The position numbers and the translations under genes are program-made. This document shows positions 53,201 to 55,620 of a stretch of DNA of 64,000 nucleotides, piece after piece. Positions within the stretch are counted from its first letter, which is position 1. Every line of letters begins with the position of its first letter. Source of the stretch: Branchipolynoe longqiensis (taxonomy: Eukaryota > Annelida > Polychaeta > Phyllodocida > Polynoidae); contig JASIRB010003231.1 in NCBI GenBank assembly GCA_030323885.1, positions 1 through 64,000 of the forward strand, written 5' to 3'. The notes below the pieces were generated by a model. It was not told the origin of the DNA. It was given only the letters and a program-made list of their open reading frames with translations, and did not search any database.

Positions 53201-53265
53201 AGCACCTGTCCACAGAACAGGTGTTCCCATCCAACACCGAGAACCAGCTTCTGATTGACAGATAG
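8315..53265 (+). CDS. SPPL2: Signal peptide peptidase-like 2 (SPPL2A/B-type) intramembrane aspartyl protease, whole gene, 15 coding exons
   Basis: The spliced reading frame has 1773 nt: 590 codons plus TAG. Exons: 8315-8362, 11362-11481, 12889-13068, 15230-15319, 17233-17372, 23923-24101, 25625-25724, 28750-28857, 31530-31611, 33369-33443, 45519-45578, 47946-48045, 49841-49918, 50591-50745, 53008-53265. All introns are GT..AG and phases match. Seen in the product: hydrophobic N-terminus (1-16), PA domain with RGNCTFSEK (88-96), nine likely membrane segments, YD in TM6 (Y361, D362), GFGD in TM7 (D423) and QPAL before TM9 (473-476). These are the GxGD-protease signatures. SPPL2 family members cleave type II membrane proteins in endosomes, lysosomes or plasma membrane after shedding; that role is family knowledge, not shown here. 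The PA domain and GFGD (not GLGD) separate it from ER signal peptide peptidase (HM13) and SPPL3. Length fits SPPL2B (about 590). Whether it is orthologous to SPPL2A, 2B or their ancestor cannot be settled by eye. Confidence 0.95.
8639..8690 (-). mobile_element. SINE tail fragment, minus strand
   Basis: The sequence TTACGTCCTAACAACATCTA followed by AGGTCATATCAGGA is the reverse complement of the SINE 3' tail. Only about 50 bases are present. Confidence 0.6.
8828..9946. mobile_element. Foldback element with about 365-bp inverted arms (intron 1)
   Basis: 8828-9195 and 9573-9946 are reverse complements at roughly 85-90% by eye, with shared words such as GAAGATTAATCTTC, CAAACAACTCCCTTGATCAG and AGCAGCAAGGGTTTA. 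The spacer is about 380 bp and includes a GTTAGGAAGCAGTCT piece also found at 3960-5170. If transcribed in the pre-mRNA the arms could form a long hairpin. No transposase frame. Outer sequence 8500-8630 and 10007-10080 has weaker mirrored words (GGCCGACT.AAGC). Confidence 0.75.
10081..11361. other. Rest of intron 1, no feature seen
   Basis: A/T-rich DNA with overlapping open frames on both strands at 10477-10875 that lack any recognisable domain; the two-strand openness reflects composition. Nothing else supported. Confidence 0.5.
11362..11481 (+). CDS. SPPL2: SPPL2 exon 2: start of lumenal region
   Basis: Residues 17-56, phase 0 at both ends. The acceptor is a pyrimidine run ending CACAG at 11361; the donor is GTAAGT at 11482. 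The text FGIVYGAS..DDYFCMMFESKFHPVP parallels the SPPL2 start (YGVLHV..DYCILYNPQWAHLP), including the conserved cysteine. Confidence 0.93.
11660..12260. repeat. Minisatellite, unit about 60 bp (intron 2)
   Basis: About ten diverged copies of a unit containing GGTGGTATACAATAATGATG, AATTTAGCAGAG and ACTAGCAGGAGC. Copies differ in length. Confidence 0.85.
12541..12873 (+). mobile_element. tRNA-derived SINE next to exon 3
   Basis: Full-length: tRNA-like head with A box (GTGGCCGAATTGGTAGAGTG) and B box (AGTTCGAATCAC), a body with GGGGCAGCACTATAAAGTCA, and the tail CCTGATATGACCTTGGATGT then AACAACAAACAAACAAC. The tail ends only about 17 bp before exon 3. Confidence 0.85.
12889..13068 (+). CDS. SPPL2: SPPL2 exon 3: core of PA domain
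   Basis: Residues 57-116, phase 0 at both ends; donor GTGAGT at 13069. It contains the conserved cysteine of the PA domain (C70), the RGNCTF motif with an N-glycosylation sequon (N90-C-T) and the strand VALIISKT. The acceptor CTGTCTGCAG lies directly after the A-rich tail of a SINE (tail ends about 12871), so polypyrimidine tract and branch site are squeezed into about 17 bp plus SINE sequence. Confidence 0.95.
13167..13680. mobile_element. MITE with CACATTACRACGCATC inverted ends (intron 3)
   Basis: The left end ATCACATTACGACGCATC and right end GATGCGTTGTAATGTGCC are reverse complements with few mismatches, continuing into GCGCAAACGTTCG / GCGTGCGGCC text. The 514 bp interior is rich in ACGTATG words. 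No transposase. It is followed at 13685-13830 by a dispersed repeat that recurs at 38020-38145 (GTGAATCGACTATGAATAC). Confidence 0.72.
13953..14290. mobile_element. MITE remnant of the CATAGTCCGATGG family
   Basis: Begins TTAAGGCTGCATAATCCGATG and shares the interior (TTACTTTA, GAGATATTTGAAGTG, GGCATGC) with the copies at 23587, 27584 and 57568. The right end is not clear. Confidence 0.55.
14580..15060. repeat. Poly-C tract, SINE tail and about 45-bp tandem repeat (intron 3)
   Basis: A C run of about 18 at 14582-14600, a SINE tail at 14790-14850, then about five copies of a unit with GCAGCACTATCAGCGTATAC (14868-15060). Confidence 0.75.
15230..15319 (+). CDS. SPPL2: SPPL2 exon 4: end of PA domain
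   Basis: Residues 117-146, phase 0. Acceptor TTCTGTAG at 15229, donor GTAACT at 15320. ISDYQEINITVALLLASDF matches the SPPL2 segment that closes the PA fold (QYDEIGIPVALLSYKDM). A second sequon, N-I-T, is present. Confidence 0.94.
15700..16412. repeat. Minisatellite with alternating 66/64-bp units (intron 4)
   Basis: About eleven copies of a unit containing GAGTGATGTGTCATGGTTGT. Units alternate between AACACATAGAAGG and AACACAGAAGG, giving a 130-bp higher-order period from about 15840 to 16400. Copies are nearly identical, so amplification is recent. The antisense frames repeating HDTSLFPS are a by-product. Confidence 0.9.
16530..17210. repeat. Minisatellite, unit 62-63 bp (intron 4, up to exon 5)
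   Basis: About eleven copies of a unit with CAACAATCTGTGAGCCATTT and TATAAAAGCCTATTTACC. The last copy stops about 24 bp before exon 5. It stays open in two frames, and the second one runs into exon 5, giving a misleading 275-codon frame. Confidence 0.9.
17233..17372 (+). CDS. SPPL2: SPPL2 exon 5: linker and TM1
   Basis: Residues 147-192 plus two bases of 193. Acceptor TTTTACAG; donor GTAAGC at 17373 (phase 2). TM1 is about residues 167-185 (LLFIWVIALATVCGGSYW), followed by SG as in family members (GGYWAGSRD). The last unit of a 62-63 bp minisatellite ends about 24 bp before this exon. Confidence 0.95.
17396..17456 (+). mobile_element. 5'-truncated SINE with 13-bp target duplication
   Basis: Only the SINE tail (CCTGATATGACCTTAGATGT to ACAAACAAACAAAC) is present. 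It is flanked by ATGGTCTCTTGGA (17382-17394) and GTGGTCCCTTGGA (17457-17469), a target duplication with two mismatches. This is direct evidence that the family moves by target-primed retrotransposition. Confidence 0.8.
17471..17786. other. Intron 5 segment, no feature seen
   Basis: Unique-looking sequence; the short open frame starting at 17636 shows no domain and runs into the SINE. Confidence 0.4.
17787..18093 (+). mobile_element. tRNA-derived SINE, 3'-truncated tail
   Basis: Head GTGGCCGAATCGGTAGAGTG, body and the first part of the tail (CCTGATATGACCTTAGATGT) are present; the A-rich end is missing. Confidence 0.75.
18284..18617 (+). mobile_element. tRNA-derived SINE, full length
   Basis: Head with A box (GGCTGAATGAGTTAGAGTG) and perfect B box (GGGTTCGAACCC), body ending CACTGTCACAAGTCGGTACC, and tail with AACAACAAACAAACAAA. 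This is the best-preserved copy in the window and can serve as reference for the others. Confidence 0.88.
19054..20099 (+). pseudogene. LINE ORF1 (nucleic-acid-binding, gag-like) remnant
   Basis: An N-terminal piece (GDFLIECAKKAQADTL, then IPNPLRCF) precedes a CCHC zinc knuckle, CFRCGQMGHDNTDC (from 19508), and a tail containing RISYTEARKQVEGL and CQTDLTW, typical of ORF1 in I/Nimb LINEs. It is broken by at least three frame changes or stops (for example after 19305, near 19470 and near 19905). Confidence 0.75.
20240..21500 (+). pseudogene. LINE endonuclease fragment and reverse transcriptase remnant
   Basis: SVDKTITTCSIYIPPNS (about 20380-20430) is an endonuclease piece. The RT starts in the frame at 20568: TIDELKHALNRSHNTAIGPD, WQEAIIIPIPKLGKD and NYRSIALTSCICKTFERM are RT blocks 1-3; YVDDLL-like text follows near 21478 (CSLYVDDLLIL) in another frame. 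Stops and frameshifts lie at about 21180 and beyond. Confidence 0.8.
22220..22870 (+). pseudogene. LINE RNase H domain remnant
   Basis: YTDGSK (first Asp), FTAEAPALLLALE (Glu) and FTDSFSCLQVL (second Asp) are in the frame at 22220; a frameshift near 22490 moves GHVGIQGNERADQAA (His/Asp motif) to the next frame. The C-terminal finger CIGCQSPLTLKHTLLNC follows at about 22820. Confidence 0.8.
23494..23586 (-). other. tRNA-like sequence (Arg-CCT-like), probably a pseudo-tRNA or SINE head
   Basis: On the minus strand it reads GGCGGAGTGGTTAGAGTGTC (A box region), then an anticodon stem TCGGA / TCTGA around the loop CTCCTAA (anticodon CCT), then GGTGGTTCAATTCCCC (B box, T arm). About 15 extra bases sit between D arm and anticodon stem, so it is unlikely to be a working tRNA. 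Confidence 0.4.
23587..23888. mobile_element. MITE, CATAGTCCGATGG family (35 bp before exon 6)
   Basis: Ends ATGCATAGTCCGATGG and CATCGGACTATGCAT are perfect reverse complements. About 300 bp, A/T-rich interior, no coding. It lies directly upstream of the exon 6 acceptor. Confidence 0.8.
23923..24101 (+). CDS. SPPL2: SPPL2 exon 6: cytosolic loop 1 and TM2
   Basis: Completes residue 193, then residues 194-252 plus one base. It has a basic, proline-containing loop (RRQEGAPAPPPLDVGYEH) and TM2 (about 229-252, ending YFLYDYL, as in YYFYDLL of human SPPL2B). The acceptor TATTGTAG lies 35 bp after a MITE end. The donor is GTACTC at 24102, a weak +4 to +6 match. Seven further copies of this exon end with donor follow downstream. 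The exact 5' border is the least certain of the internal exons, but phase fits exon 5. Confidence 0.9.
24040..24615 (+). repeat. Exon-derived tandem array: eight copies of the exon 6 end with splice donor
   Basis: The unit (65-74 bp) starts within exon 6 (ATGATGTGTGTCACGCT), runs through TACTTCCTCTACGACTACCT and the donor AG|GTACTC, then TTTGTGTGTGTATC. Exon-intron borders of the copies: GT at 24102 (true donor), 24167, 24241, 24315, 24389, 24462, 24535 and 24600. A TGA at 24128 lies in frame after the true donor, so use of any later donor would truncate the protein soon after TM2. Confidence 0.9.
24622..24955 (+). mobile_element. tRNA-derived SINE (intron 6)
   Basis: Diverged head (GCGCTGTCCGCATCGGTACA, B box GTTTGATTCC), a full body and the tail ending AAGAAACAAACAAAA. 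It directly follows the last unit of the exon-derived array. Confidence 0.78.
24985..25108. repeat. 24-bp tandem repeat
   Basis: About five copies of CCATTGAATTTCAATTTAAC plus TGTT. The unit holds the palindrome TTGAATTTCAA-like core. Confidence 0.9.
25238..25540 (+). mobile_element. Dispersed SINE-like repeat (mollusc-type)
   Basis: Text such as GGTATGTGCTGTCCTGTCTG, AGACCCCTTGCTGCTAATCG and GCCATCCAATAGCCAATGAT, ending GCGTTGTTAAATGAAACAAA, is a repeat I associate with many molluscan genomes. No head was identified. The related ending GTCGTTAAACAAACAAAACA is seen at 33168. Confidence 0.55.
25625..25724 (+). CDS. SPPL2: SPPL2 exon 7: TM3
   Basis: Completes residue 253 and encodes 254-285 plus two bases. 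Acceptor TTCGTTCAG, donor GTAAGT. VYFVIVVFMFAASGALYSTL is TM3; it ends FRLPFIGSCR, the equivalent of RRLPFGKCR in human SPPL2B. Confidence 0.95.
25880..25974 (+). mobile_element. Two tandem SINE tail fragments
   Basis: ATATGACCTTAGATGTTGCT and, 40 bases on, ATATGACCTTAGATGTTTCC followed by AAACAAACAAAC. Exon 7 ended 155 bases earlier. Similar fragments occur at 26950-27078 and 27312-27345. Confidence 0.6.
26440..26700 (-). pseudogene. CR1-type LINE fragment (RT C-terminus), minus strand
   Basis: In reverse complement, fragments of the CR1 3' coding end can be read in shifting frames: DLIQVYKILTGID, FFSLPTLTMTR, then words matching RLD..KHSFSHR and RTPSLNRLS. Frameshifts and stops are numerous. 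Confidence 0.6.
26941..27078 (+). mobile_element. 5'-truncated SINE (intron 7)
   Basis: The second half of the SINE body (CACTATAAAGTCGCCATGAG, CACTGTCACAAGTCGGTACC) and the tail CCTGATATGACCATAGATGT are present. Confidence 0.7.
27584..28378. mobile_element. Longer MITE with TTAAAGTTGCATGGTCCGATG ends (intron 7)
   Basis: The left end at 27584 and right end at 28358-28378 (CATCGGACCATGCAACTTTA) are reverse complements over about 20 bases. It is about 795 bp long and related by its ends to the copies at 23587 and 57568. It has no transposase frame. Confidence 0.75.
28470..28760 (+). repeat. Acceptor-derived tandem array before exon 8
   Basis: Units of 59-60 bp contain GCTAAGTGTGGCTTGTGTTG then CAG|GCTGCCCCC, i.e. 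the exon 8 acceptor and its first exon bases. CAG copies lie at about 28526, 28631 and 28690 before the true one at 28749; another unit (about 28590) has lost the CAG. Splicing at 28632 or 28691 would add 118 or 59 nt, both frame-shifting. Confidence 0.88.
28750..28857 (+). CDS. SPPL2: SPPL2 exon 8: loop and TM4
   Basis: Completes residue 286, encodes 287-321 and two bases of 322. PLPYFMTQLEVRRVILGMLCLAFGLWWAAVRNS matches the LPYF...VVWGVFRN block of SPPL2. The donor is GTGAGT at 28858, cutting inside TAG so the apparent stop is removed. The acceptor TGTGTTGCAG at 28749 is the last of several tandem copies. Confidence 0.94.
28931..29229. mobile_element. MITE, GGGCCACGTTCA family (intron 8)
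   Basis: Begins GGGCCACGTTCA and ends TGAATGCGGCCC; interior words (CTGAACGGCGTAATAGCA, ATTTGCAATTTAAAGAAC, CTGATTGGCTGA) match the copy at 58469-58773. Starts 73 bp after exon 8. A partial relative lies at about 2526-2625. Confidence 0.75.
29391..29465 (-). other. tRNA-like sequence, minus strand
   Basis: Reverse complement: GCCTAGATACACTAATGGTT, then GTGTGGGTTCGAATCCTAC (B box) and TGTAGGC, which pairs with the 5' end except for one base. About 74 nt, tRNA length, but the D and anticodon stems pair poorly. Likely a pseudo-tRNA or a SINE head. Confidence 0.4.
29545..31460. repeat. 52-bp minisatellite, about 37 copies, with dimer higher-order structure (intron 8)
   Basis: The unit contains GACCCRTACTGCGTGTATAG and TGGTAATAATAGCCG. 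In 29590-30060 GTGTTTGA and GTCTTTGA alternate in successive units; in 30110-30590 CGTATTGCG and CGTACTGCG alternate, so a 104-bp dimer was amplified at least twice. The array ends about 70 bp before exon 9. Confidence 0.92.
31530..31611 (+). CDS. SPPL2: SPPL2 exon 9: TM5
   Basis: Completes Y322 and encodes 323-349, phase 0 at the 3' end. Acceptor CTTTTCTAG, donor GTAGGT. AWILQDILGVAFCVNMLKTI is near-identical to family text (AWVLQDALGIAFCLYMLKTI). Confidence 0.96.
31612..32319. other. First part of intron 9, no feature seen
   Basis: A/T-rich DNA with a short C run at 31686. No gene or transposon recognised. Confidence 0.45.
32320..33180. repeat. C-rich 38-bp minisatellite and long poly-G tract (intron 9)
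   Basis: About nineteen uneven copies of a unit with CAGTCTACAGCAGCCTGAGG and AGGCAGCCTCCTCC, with C runs of 8-16. A run of G with a few T from 33098 to 33168 follows. The irregular homopolymer lengths may be partly sequencing or assembly error. Confidence 0.85.
33369..33443 (+). CDS. SPPL2: SPPL2 exon 10: TM6 with first catalytic aspartate
   Basis: Residues 350-374, phase 0 at both ends; donor GTGAGT. LLVLLFFYDIFFVFVTP carries the YD catalytic motif (Y361, D362) of GxGD intramembrane proteases. Confidence 0.97.
33470..34320. repeat. Two diverged direct copies of an about 290-bp sequence (intron 10)
   Basis: 33530-33815 and 34035-34310 share order and words: TTATTA.C, ACAGTCAAGT.CCCGCCCC, AGGTCCCACAT.GC, GCTAGCC.C, CAGTCCAGTC/CAGCCCAGTC, AGAGCT.ATGT. 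They could be diverged LTRs or a segmental duplication; termini are not clear enough to decide. Confidence 0.5.
34888..35097 (+). mobile_element. 5'-truncated SINE (intron 10)
   Basis: Starts in the body (GTGCTCGGCATTATTAGGAT) and is complete to the tail AACAACAAACAAACAAAA. Confidence 0.8.
35500..37520 (-). pseudogene. LTR-retrotransposon-like gag remnant, minus strand (intron 10)
   Basis: Minus-strand pieces in several frames read, from 37511 downward: a coiled-coil-like charged segment (37511-37137), a capsid-like segment (36986-36405, with RPKPFTGIKQDWNIWWRDF and ALIQLLPLLRHGSAQDCV), its continuation (36394-36131) and a CCHC knuckle, CGRCLAFGHWPIQC, at about 35775-35734. This order is that of a Ty3/gypsy-like gag. 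No protease, RT or integrase was seen beyond it and LTRs were not found. Broken by frame changes and stops. Confidence 0.65.
37521..39359. other. Intron 10 segment with short repeats only
   Basis: Holds a G run (37742), a dispersed repeat shared with 13685-13830 (38020-38145), a C run plus CA repeat (38170-38240) and, at 38870-39010, a piece of the dispersed repeat found at 6440-7010 (TTTTGAATAAAAT..TTTTGCACT). No gene. Confidence 0.5.
39362..39423. repeat. Left part of 34-35 bp GTGATGTGACC minisatellite
   Basis: Same unit as the array at 45290-45490 (GTGATGTGACCGCGGTGTGA, TGTGATGTTTTTTG). The two parts are separated by a SINE and the large insertion within it. Confidence 0.75.
39424..39480 (+). 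mobile_element. SINE head, first half of a SINE split by a 5.5 kb insertion
   Basis: GACGGGATGTCCGAATGAGG...GTAGATCGTGG is the tRNA-like head of the SINE family; the copy continues at 45004 with GTGGGTTCGAACCCTGG. The repeated GTGG at both borders looks like a 4-bp target duplication of the inserted DNA. Confidence 0.75.
40568..41576 (+). pseudogene. DIRS gag-like ORF, broken
   Basis: Starts MATKRGNKG at 40568, meets TAG at 40607, continues in the same frame (RLIREQLQQLLPSPI, lysine-rich KKRKRAKKDSS) to a stop at 40904 and then in another frame to 41574 (KKINTCTLIRKNIKGHF, ALAVVTLIANRMM, YTLFLAPKPIKGQ). It is basic and lacks a zinc knuckle. Beyond 41576 the same frame runs on, with one more stop at 41754, into the RT. 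Confidence 0.65.
41847..42734 (+). pseudogene. DIRS reverse transcriptase domain
   Basis: Open for 295 codons. RT blocks: WDVMMILDLTTLNKLV, SWLASVDLKDAYYTIPI, FTCLPNGLACTPRLFTKLL and the catalytic FPYIDDSFIVA (YIDD in place of YVDD). The SVDLKDAYY and TCLPNGLA words are typical of the DIRS group. The frame ends at a shift near 42730. Confidence 0.85.
42718..43666 (+). pseudogene. DIRS RNase H and connection region
   Basis: VVTTDASLEGWG (42890s) carries the first Asp; after a one-base shift at about 42930 the second frame has INVLELRAIYLGL (Glu), VLTDNTTAMAYI (Asp) and HIPGSQNTLADTKS. It continues into EVDLFASRRNKK and IFPPFSLISRVARKI, words usual before the recombinase in DIRS elements. Confidence 0.82.
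43516..44630 (+). pseudogene. DIRS tyrosine recombinase
   Basis: Two pieces in different frames (43516-44223 and 44199-44630). VTGHRGQTIVAL holds the first catalytic Arg. The HxxR box is SHSTQGAMVSKARQLG, where the expected Arg is Gln (CAA, a one-base change from CGA). HAGWK and the nucleophile region FAKHYNK follow. The lost Arg and the frameshift show that it is inactive. Confidence 0.85.
45004..45294 (+). mobile_element. Second half of the split SINE
   Basis: Begins GTGGGTTCGAACCCTGG (B box), then the body (CACTATATATTCGCCATGAG) and tail (CCTGATATGACCTTAGATGT..ACAAACAAAGAAAC). Completes the head at 39424. Confidence 0.8.
45295..45490. repeat. Right part of 34-35 bp GTGATGTGACC minisatellite
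   Basis: About six copies of TGATGTGATGTTTTTTGG with GTGACCGCGGTG. It ends about 30 bp before exon 11 and adjoins the polypyrimidine tract. Confidence 0.88.
45519..45578 (+). CDS. SPPL2: SPPL2 exon 11: TM6-TM7 loop
   Basis: Residues 375-394, phase 0. Acceptor CCGTTGTAG, donor GTACGT. SGESIMVDVATGGSS matches SGSSIMVEVATGPSD of SPPL2B. The preceding intron is 12 kb and full of retroelements; a 34-35 bp minisatellite ends about 30 bp before the exon. Confidence 0.95.
45579..46395. other. First part of intron 11, no feature seen
   Basis: Mostly A/T-rich unique-looking DNA with a G-rich run at 46280-46305. No gene recognised. Confidence 0.45.
46396..46695 (+). mobile_element. tRNA-derived SINE (intron 11)
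   Basis: Partial head (GTTCGGTAGAGCGCAGGCTT, B box AGTTCGAATCCGAG), a body with shortened segments and the tail CCTGATATGATCTTAGATGT..GTAAAACC. Confidence 0.75.
46836..47910. repeat. 20-bp minisatellite, about 53 copies (intron 11)
   Basis: Unit GGGTACAATAAGACAGTCCT, with a 21-bp variant starting GAACTACAATAAG spaced through the array. Near-identical copies. Because the unit has no stop in any antisense frame, long open frames repeating YPGLSYCTQDCLIVPRTVLL appear on the minus strand; they are not genes. It ends about 38 bp before exon 12. Confidence 0.95.
47946..48045 (+). CDS. SPPL2: SPPL2 exon 12: TM7 with second catalytic aspartate
   Basis: Residues 395-427 plus one base. Acceptor CGTTCCACAG, donor GTAAAG. 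LPMVLRVPRF is followed by SLLGFGDILVPG: the GFGD catalytic motif (D423), form typical of SPPL2. A 20-bp minisatellite of about 1.1 kb ends 38 bp before the exon. Confidence 0.97.
48400..48740. repeat. 27-bp minisatellite, left part (intron 12)
   Basis: Unit ACAGTGCATTACTCATGTTC plus TACATAG. It is interrupted by a LINE fragment and resumes at 49400. Confidence 0.9.
48741..49399 (+). mobile_element. RTE-like LINE 3' fragment inserted in the minisatellite
   Basis: A frame open from within the array to 49390 encodes the C-terminal part of an endonuclease-reverse transcriptase: EFIYLGQKITNDGRCEEEIK, RILQCYVWSTLMYGAETWT, RRMMKISWTKKITNKEVL, LIYFGHIIR and GRGRPRTSW. It ends in a short (TTGA/TTGATT)n-like tail (ATTGATTGATTGATT at 49387). 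It is 5'-truncated, with no RT core. Array text (ATTGCATTACTCATG) resumes at once, and ATTGCATT occurs on both sides. Confidence 0.82.
49400..49838. repeat. 27-29 bp minisatellite, right part, up to exon 13
   Basis: Same unit as 48400-48740, with later copies changed to CATTACTCACATTCGAAATA plus GCAGACTG. The last copy, CATTACTCACATTCGACATTGCAG, supplies the exon 13 acceptor. Confidence 0.9.
49841..49918 (+). CDS. SPPL2: SPPL2 exon 13: TM7-TM8 loop and start of TM8
   Basis: Completes G428, encodes 429-453 plus one base. LLVSYVYAFDLKVQSGYVYFICCAI matches LLVAYCHRFDIQVQSSRVYFVACTI of SPPL2B. Donor GTAGGC. The acceptor CGACATTGCAG is itself a variant end of the 27-bp minisatellite that runs up to the exon. 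Confidence 0.96.
49919..50590. other. Intron 13, no feature seen
   Basis: Short intron (672 bp) with a G run at 50200; CCACACATGGG occurs twice (50218, 50286). No transposon recognised, the only intron apparently free of one. Confidence 0.5.
50591..50745 (+). CDS. SPPL2: SPPL2 exon 14: TM8, PAL motif and TM9
   Basis: Completes G454, encodes 455-505, phase 0. YGLGLLMTFASLILMN is TM8; QPALLYLVPCTIIPTFA contains the PAL motif (474-476) needed for the active site in this family. Acceptor TCATTGCAG. The donor GTGAAT at 50746 is weak; if unspliced, six codons (VNNHVL) and TGA follow. Confidence 0.95.
51265..52128. repeat. 17-bp minisatellite, about 50 copies (intron 14)
   Basis: Unit TATCAGAGTGGCTCATG with CTCGTG and CTAATG variants. 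It is open in all three forward frames (17 is not a multiple of 3), giving three overlapping false frames. Resumes briefly at 52930-52972 after the inserted MITE. Confidence 0.93.
52129..52929. mobile_element. MITE with GGGTCACTCTCCTGAAAACT ends inside the 17-bp array
   Basis: The left end GGGTCACTCTCCTGAAAACT and right end AGTTTTCAGGAGAGTGACCC are perfect reverse complements (about 26 bases with one mismatch). 801 bp, A/T-rich, no transposase. Array units (CATCTGAGTGGCTGACTCAT) continue on the right, 38-80 bp before exon 15. Confidence 0.82.
53008..53265 (+). CDS. SPPL2: SPPL2 exon 15: cytosolic C-terminal tail and stop
   Basis: Residues 506-590, stop TAG at 53263. Acceptor CTTCAACCAG after a T/C-rich tract. 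The tail begins KTDRPKKPAG, is rich in Lys, Pro and Ser and carries SP and TPPP motifs, like the long low-complexity tail of SPPL2B. It has no recognisable domain. Tail identity rests on phase, position and composition rather than on conserved sequence. Confidence 0.85.
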   Translation, partial: KTDRPKKPAGSPSQSPRRPKTATPPPKANDVPDLAPHHEVAAPPPSTPAALDESPVPKDSTPDSKHLSTEQVFPSNTENQLLIDR

Positions 53266-53705
53266 TGCGCGTGCCGGCCGCCAGAGGCCAGCACTGTAAC
53301 CTGCAGCCACCCGACGGTGCTTGAACTGTGATAGCGAGTTGCAGTTTCATTATCGTTTGGTAAATGACGCGTTGGCTGCTTGGCGAGTTACTCGTTCTTG
53401 TTCCGTCAGTCAGTTGGCAGTATTGCATGATAAAGCTTGTGTATTTATAATGGCGTTACGACCCTAGGTGCGCGTGTGAAGGACACAAGTTGGCTGGTAG
53501 TGTGAATCACAGATGAACCAGCGGTGCTGGTGAGTTTAGTTGTGTTTGTCGTCAAATAATGACATGTGTGCATTGCGATCTGGATGTGATAGTTTGAGTG
53601 ACAATAATATATCAACAATGTGCTGTGTTGGTGGAGTTGCAGTTGCCTGCTGCAGGTTCATGATGGCGTGGCGGCTACACATGCTGTTTTGGGCAGTGTG
53701 TTCGT
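53266..53705. other. Probable SPPL2 3' UTR and downstream DNA
   Basis: Follows the stop codon. No clear AATAAA was found in this stretch, so the poly(A) site is not placed. Confidence 0.4.
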
Positions 53706-54735
53706 TTCTTTTTGTTTGTTTGTTTGTTTTTTTACGTCCTAGCAACATCTAAGGTCATAGCAGGGCAGGTACTGACTTGTGACAGTGCGCACTCACGGCA
53801 ACTTTATAGTGCTGCCCCACTAGGAGACCAGGGGCCGTATGCATGAAGAATTATCTATCGGCTCCGGTGTTAAGGACCGCATTCGGGTTAGCTAACACCG
53901 GTGTTGGGATATGGTTCACGGGGTATGTACGGTGCCAAAGCGCGGTGGCGTTAGCTAACCTACCAGTTATTTATAGATTTGGGAAATCCCTCTGAGCCTG
54001 TTGCCGACGAGCACCGCTATTGCCTTCACAATATGGCCGCCTATCCGGCGGCGGCATTAATATCGGTTCGATTATTGGTTTAATTTAACCAAAATTCGGC
54101 GGCGGCATTAATATCGCTTCGATTTTGGGGTTAATTTGATCAAATTTCACTTTTTTACTATGTTATTCTGTTAAATATGATAGCATTGAATAGATTTGGC
54201 CCAAATATATAGCCGCCGCAATTGTTTTGTTTACTTTCCGAATCGACATTATGAATATCACCGCCGGTGTAGCTGTGGCGTTAATATCGCTTCGATTTTG
54301 GGGTTGATTTGGGCTTAATCGATACCGAACACCGCCCTTAAACCTGGTACGGAGTGGTGTTAGCGTAGCCGACCTTAAACACGCGGTGTTTCCGTAACAC
54401 TGCTCCATACATAGCGACTTTTCCCCGCTAAACTAGAAATCCCGTCCAAAACCAGTTTTGGCTTGCTAACACCGCCCCATACATATGGCCCCTGGCCGCC
54501 AGCACCATGACCTGATATCCAACTCAGTCATATTATCCTGACACTGAGCCAACCAGTCCTTGCCCTATCCTAATAATGCCTGAGCGCCTGGCTAGGAAGC
54601 AACAAGTATCAATTTTTAATGTCATTGGTTTGACTCGACCAGGGTTCGAGCCCACGAACCCATGGGTTCGGATCTCCCGATCTCCCAAAACAGGAGACGG
54701 ATGTTCAACTCATTCGGCCACCCCACCCCGTGCTG
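53706..54735 (-). mobile_element. SINE (minus strand) split by a MITE
   Basis: 53706-53830 is the reverse-complement tail (TTTTTTACGTCCTAGCAACA, AGGTCATAGCAGG) and part of the body. 54493-54735 is the rest (GCCGCCAGCACCATGACCTG, then the head GTTCGAGCCCACGAACCCAT). The MITE at 53831-54492 sits between. Confidence 0.78.
53831..54492. mobile_element. MITE, GGGGCCRTATG family, copy 1
   Basis: Begins GGGGCCGTATGCATG and ends CATACATATGGCCCC. Subterminal words GCTAACACCG recur in both directions. Interior ATTTATAGATTTGGGAAATC and CATTGAATAGATTTGG match copy 2 at 59063. 662 bp, no transposase. Confidence 0.8.
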
Positions 54736-55620
54736 TTTGGTGCAGTGTGACTGGTGTATTGGGTACATGTGCTGTTTGGTGCAGTGTGACTGGTGTATTG
54801 GGTACATGTGCTGTTTGGTGCAGTGTGACTGGTGTACTGGATACATGTGCTGTTTGGTGCAGTGTGACTGGTGTACTGGGTACACGTGCTGTTTGGTGGT
54901 GTGACTGGTTACACGTGCTGTTTGGTGCAGTGTGACTGGTGTACTGGGTACATGTGCTGTTTGGTGCAGCATGACTGGTGTACTGGATACATGTGCTGTT
55001 GGGTGCAGTGTGACTGGTGTACTGGGTACACATGCTGTTTGGTGCAGTGTGACTGGTGTATTGGGTACATGTGCTGATTGGTGCAGTGTGACTGGTGTAT
55101 TGGGCACATGTGCTGTTTGGTGCAGTGTGACTGGTGTACTGGGTATGCGTGCTGTTTGGTGCAGTGTGACTGGTTAGTGGGTACATGTGCTGTTTGGTGC
55201 AGTGTGACTGGTGTACTGGGTACACATTCTGTTTGGTGCAATGTGACTGGTGTACAGGGTATGCATGCTGTTTGGTGCAGTGTGACTGGTGTACTGGGTA
55301 TGGTACGGTCTGGTGTGGCTGTTTGCTGACGTACACACTAATATGCGCATGGCCTGCAGACGTAACTAGGAGTGCGGTAGAGCCAGCTGGCCGCGGCTAC
55401 ACTGCAGTTCAAAATGCTGTTTGGTGCAGTGTAACTGGTGTATTGTGTACATGTGCTGTTTGGTGCGGCATGACTTGTGTACTGGGTACACATGCTGTTT
55501 GGTGAAGTGTGACTGGTGTACTGGGTACACATTGTTTGGTGCAGTGTGACTGGTGTACTGGGTACACACACTGTTTGGTGCAGTGTGACTGGTGTACTGG
55601 GTATATGTTCTGTTTGGTGT
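54730..55620. repeat. 39-bp minisatellite, about 21 copies
   Basis: Unit contains GTGCTGTTTGGTGCAGTGTG and ACTGGTGTACTGGGTACAT. It is interrupted at about 55311-55415 by a 105-bp sequence found again at 56028-56132. Open frames on both strands arise from the repeat (39 is a multiple of 3). Confidence 0.92.

Noticed and set aside
54622..55571. Frames of 60-208 codons on both strands
   Set aside because: A 39-bp minisatellite, with unit length a multiple of three; no coding evidence.
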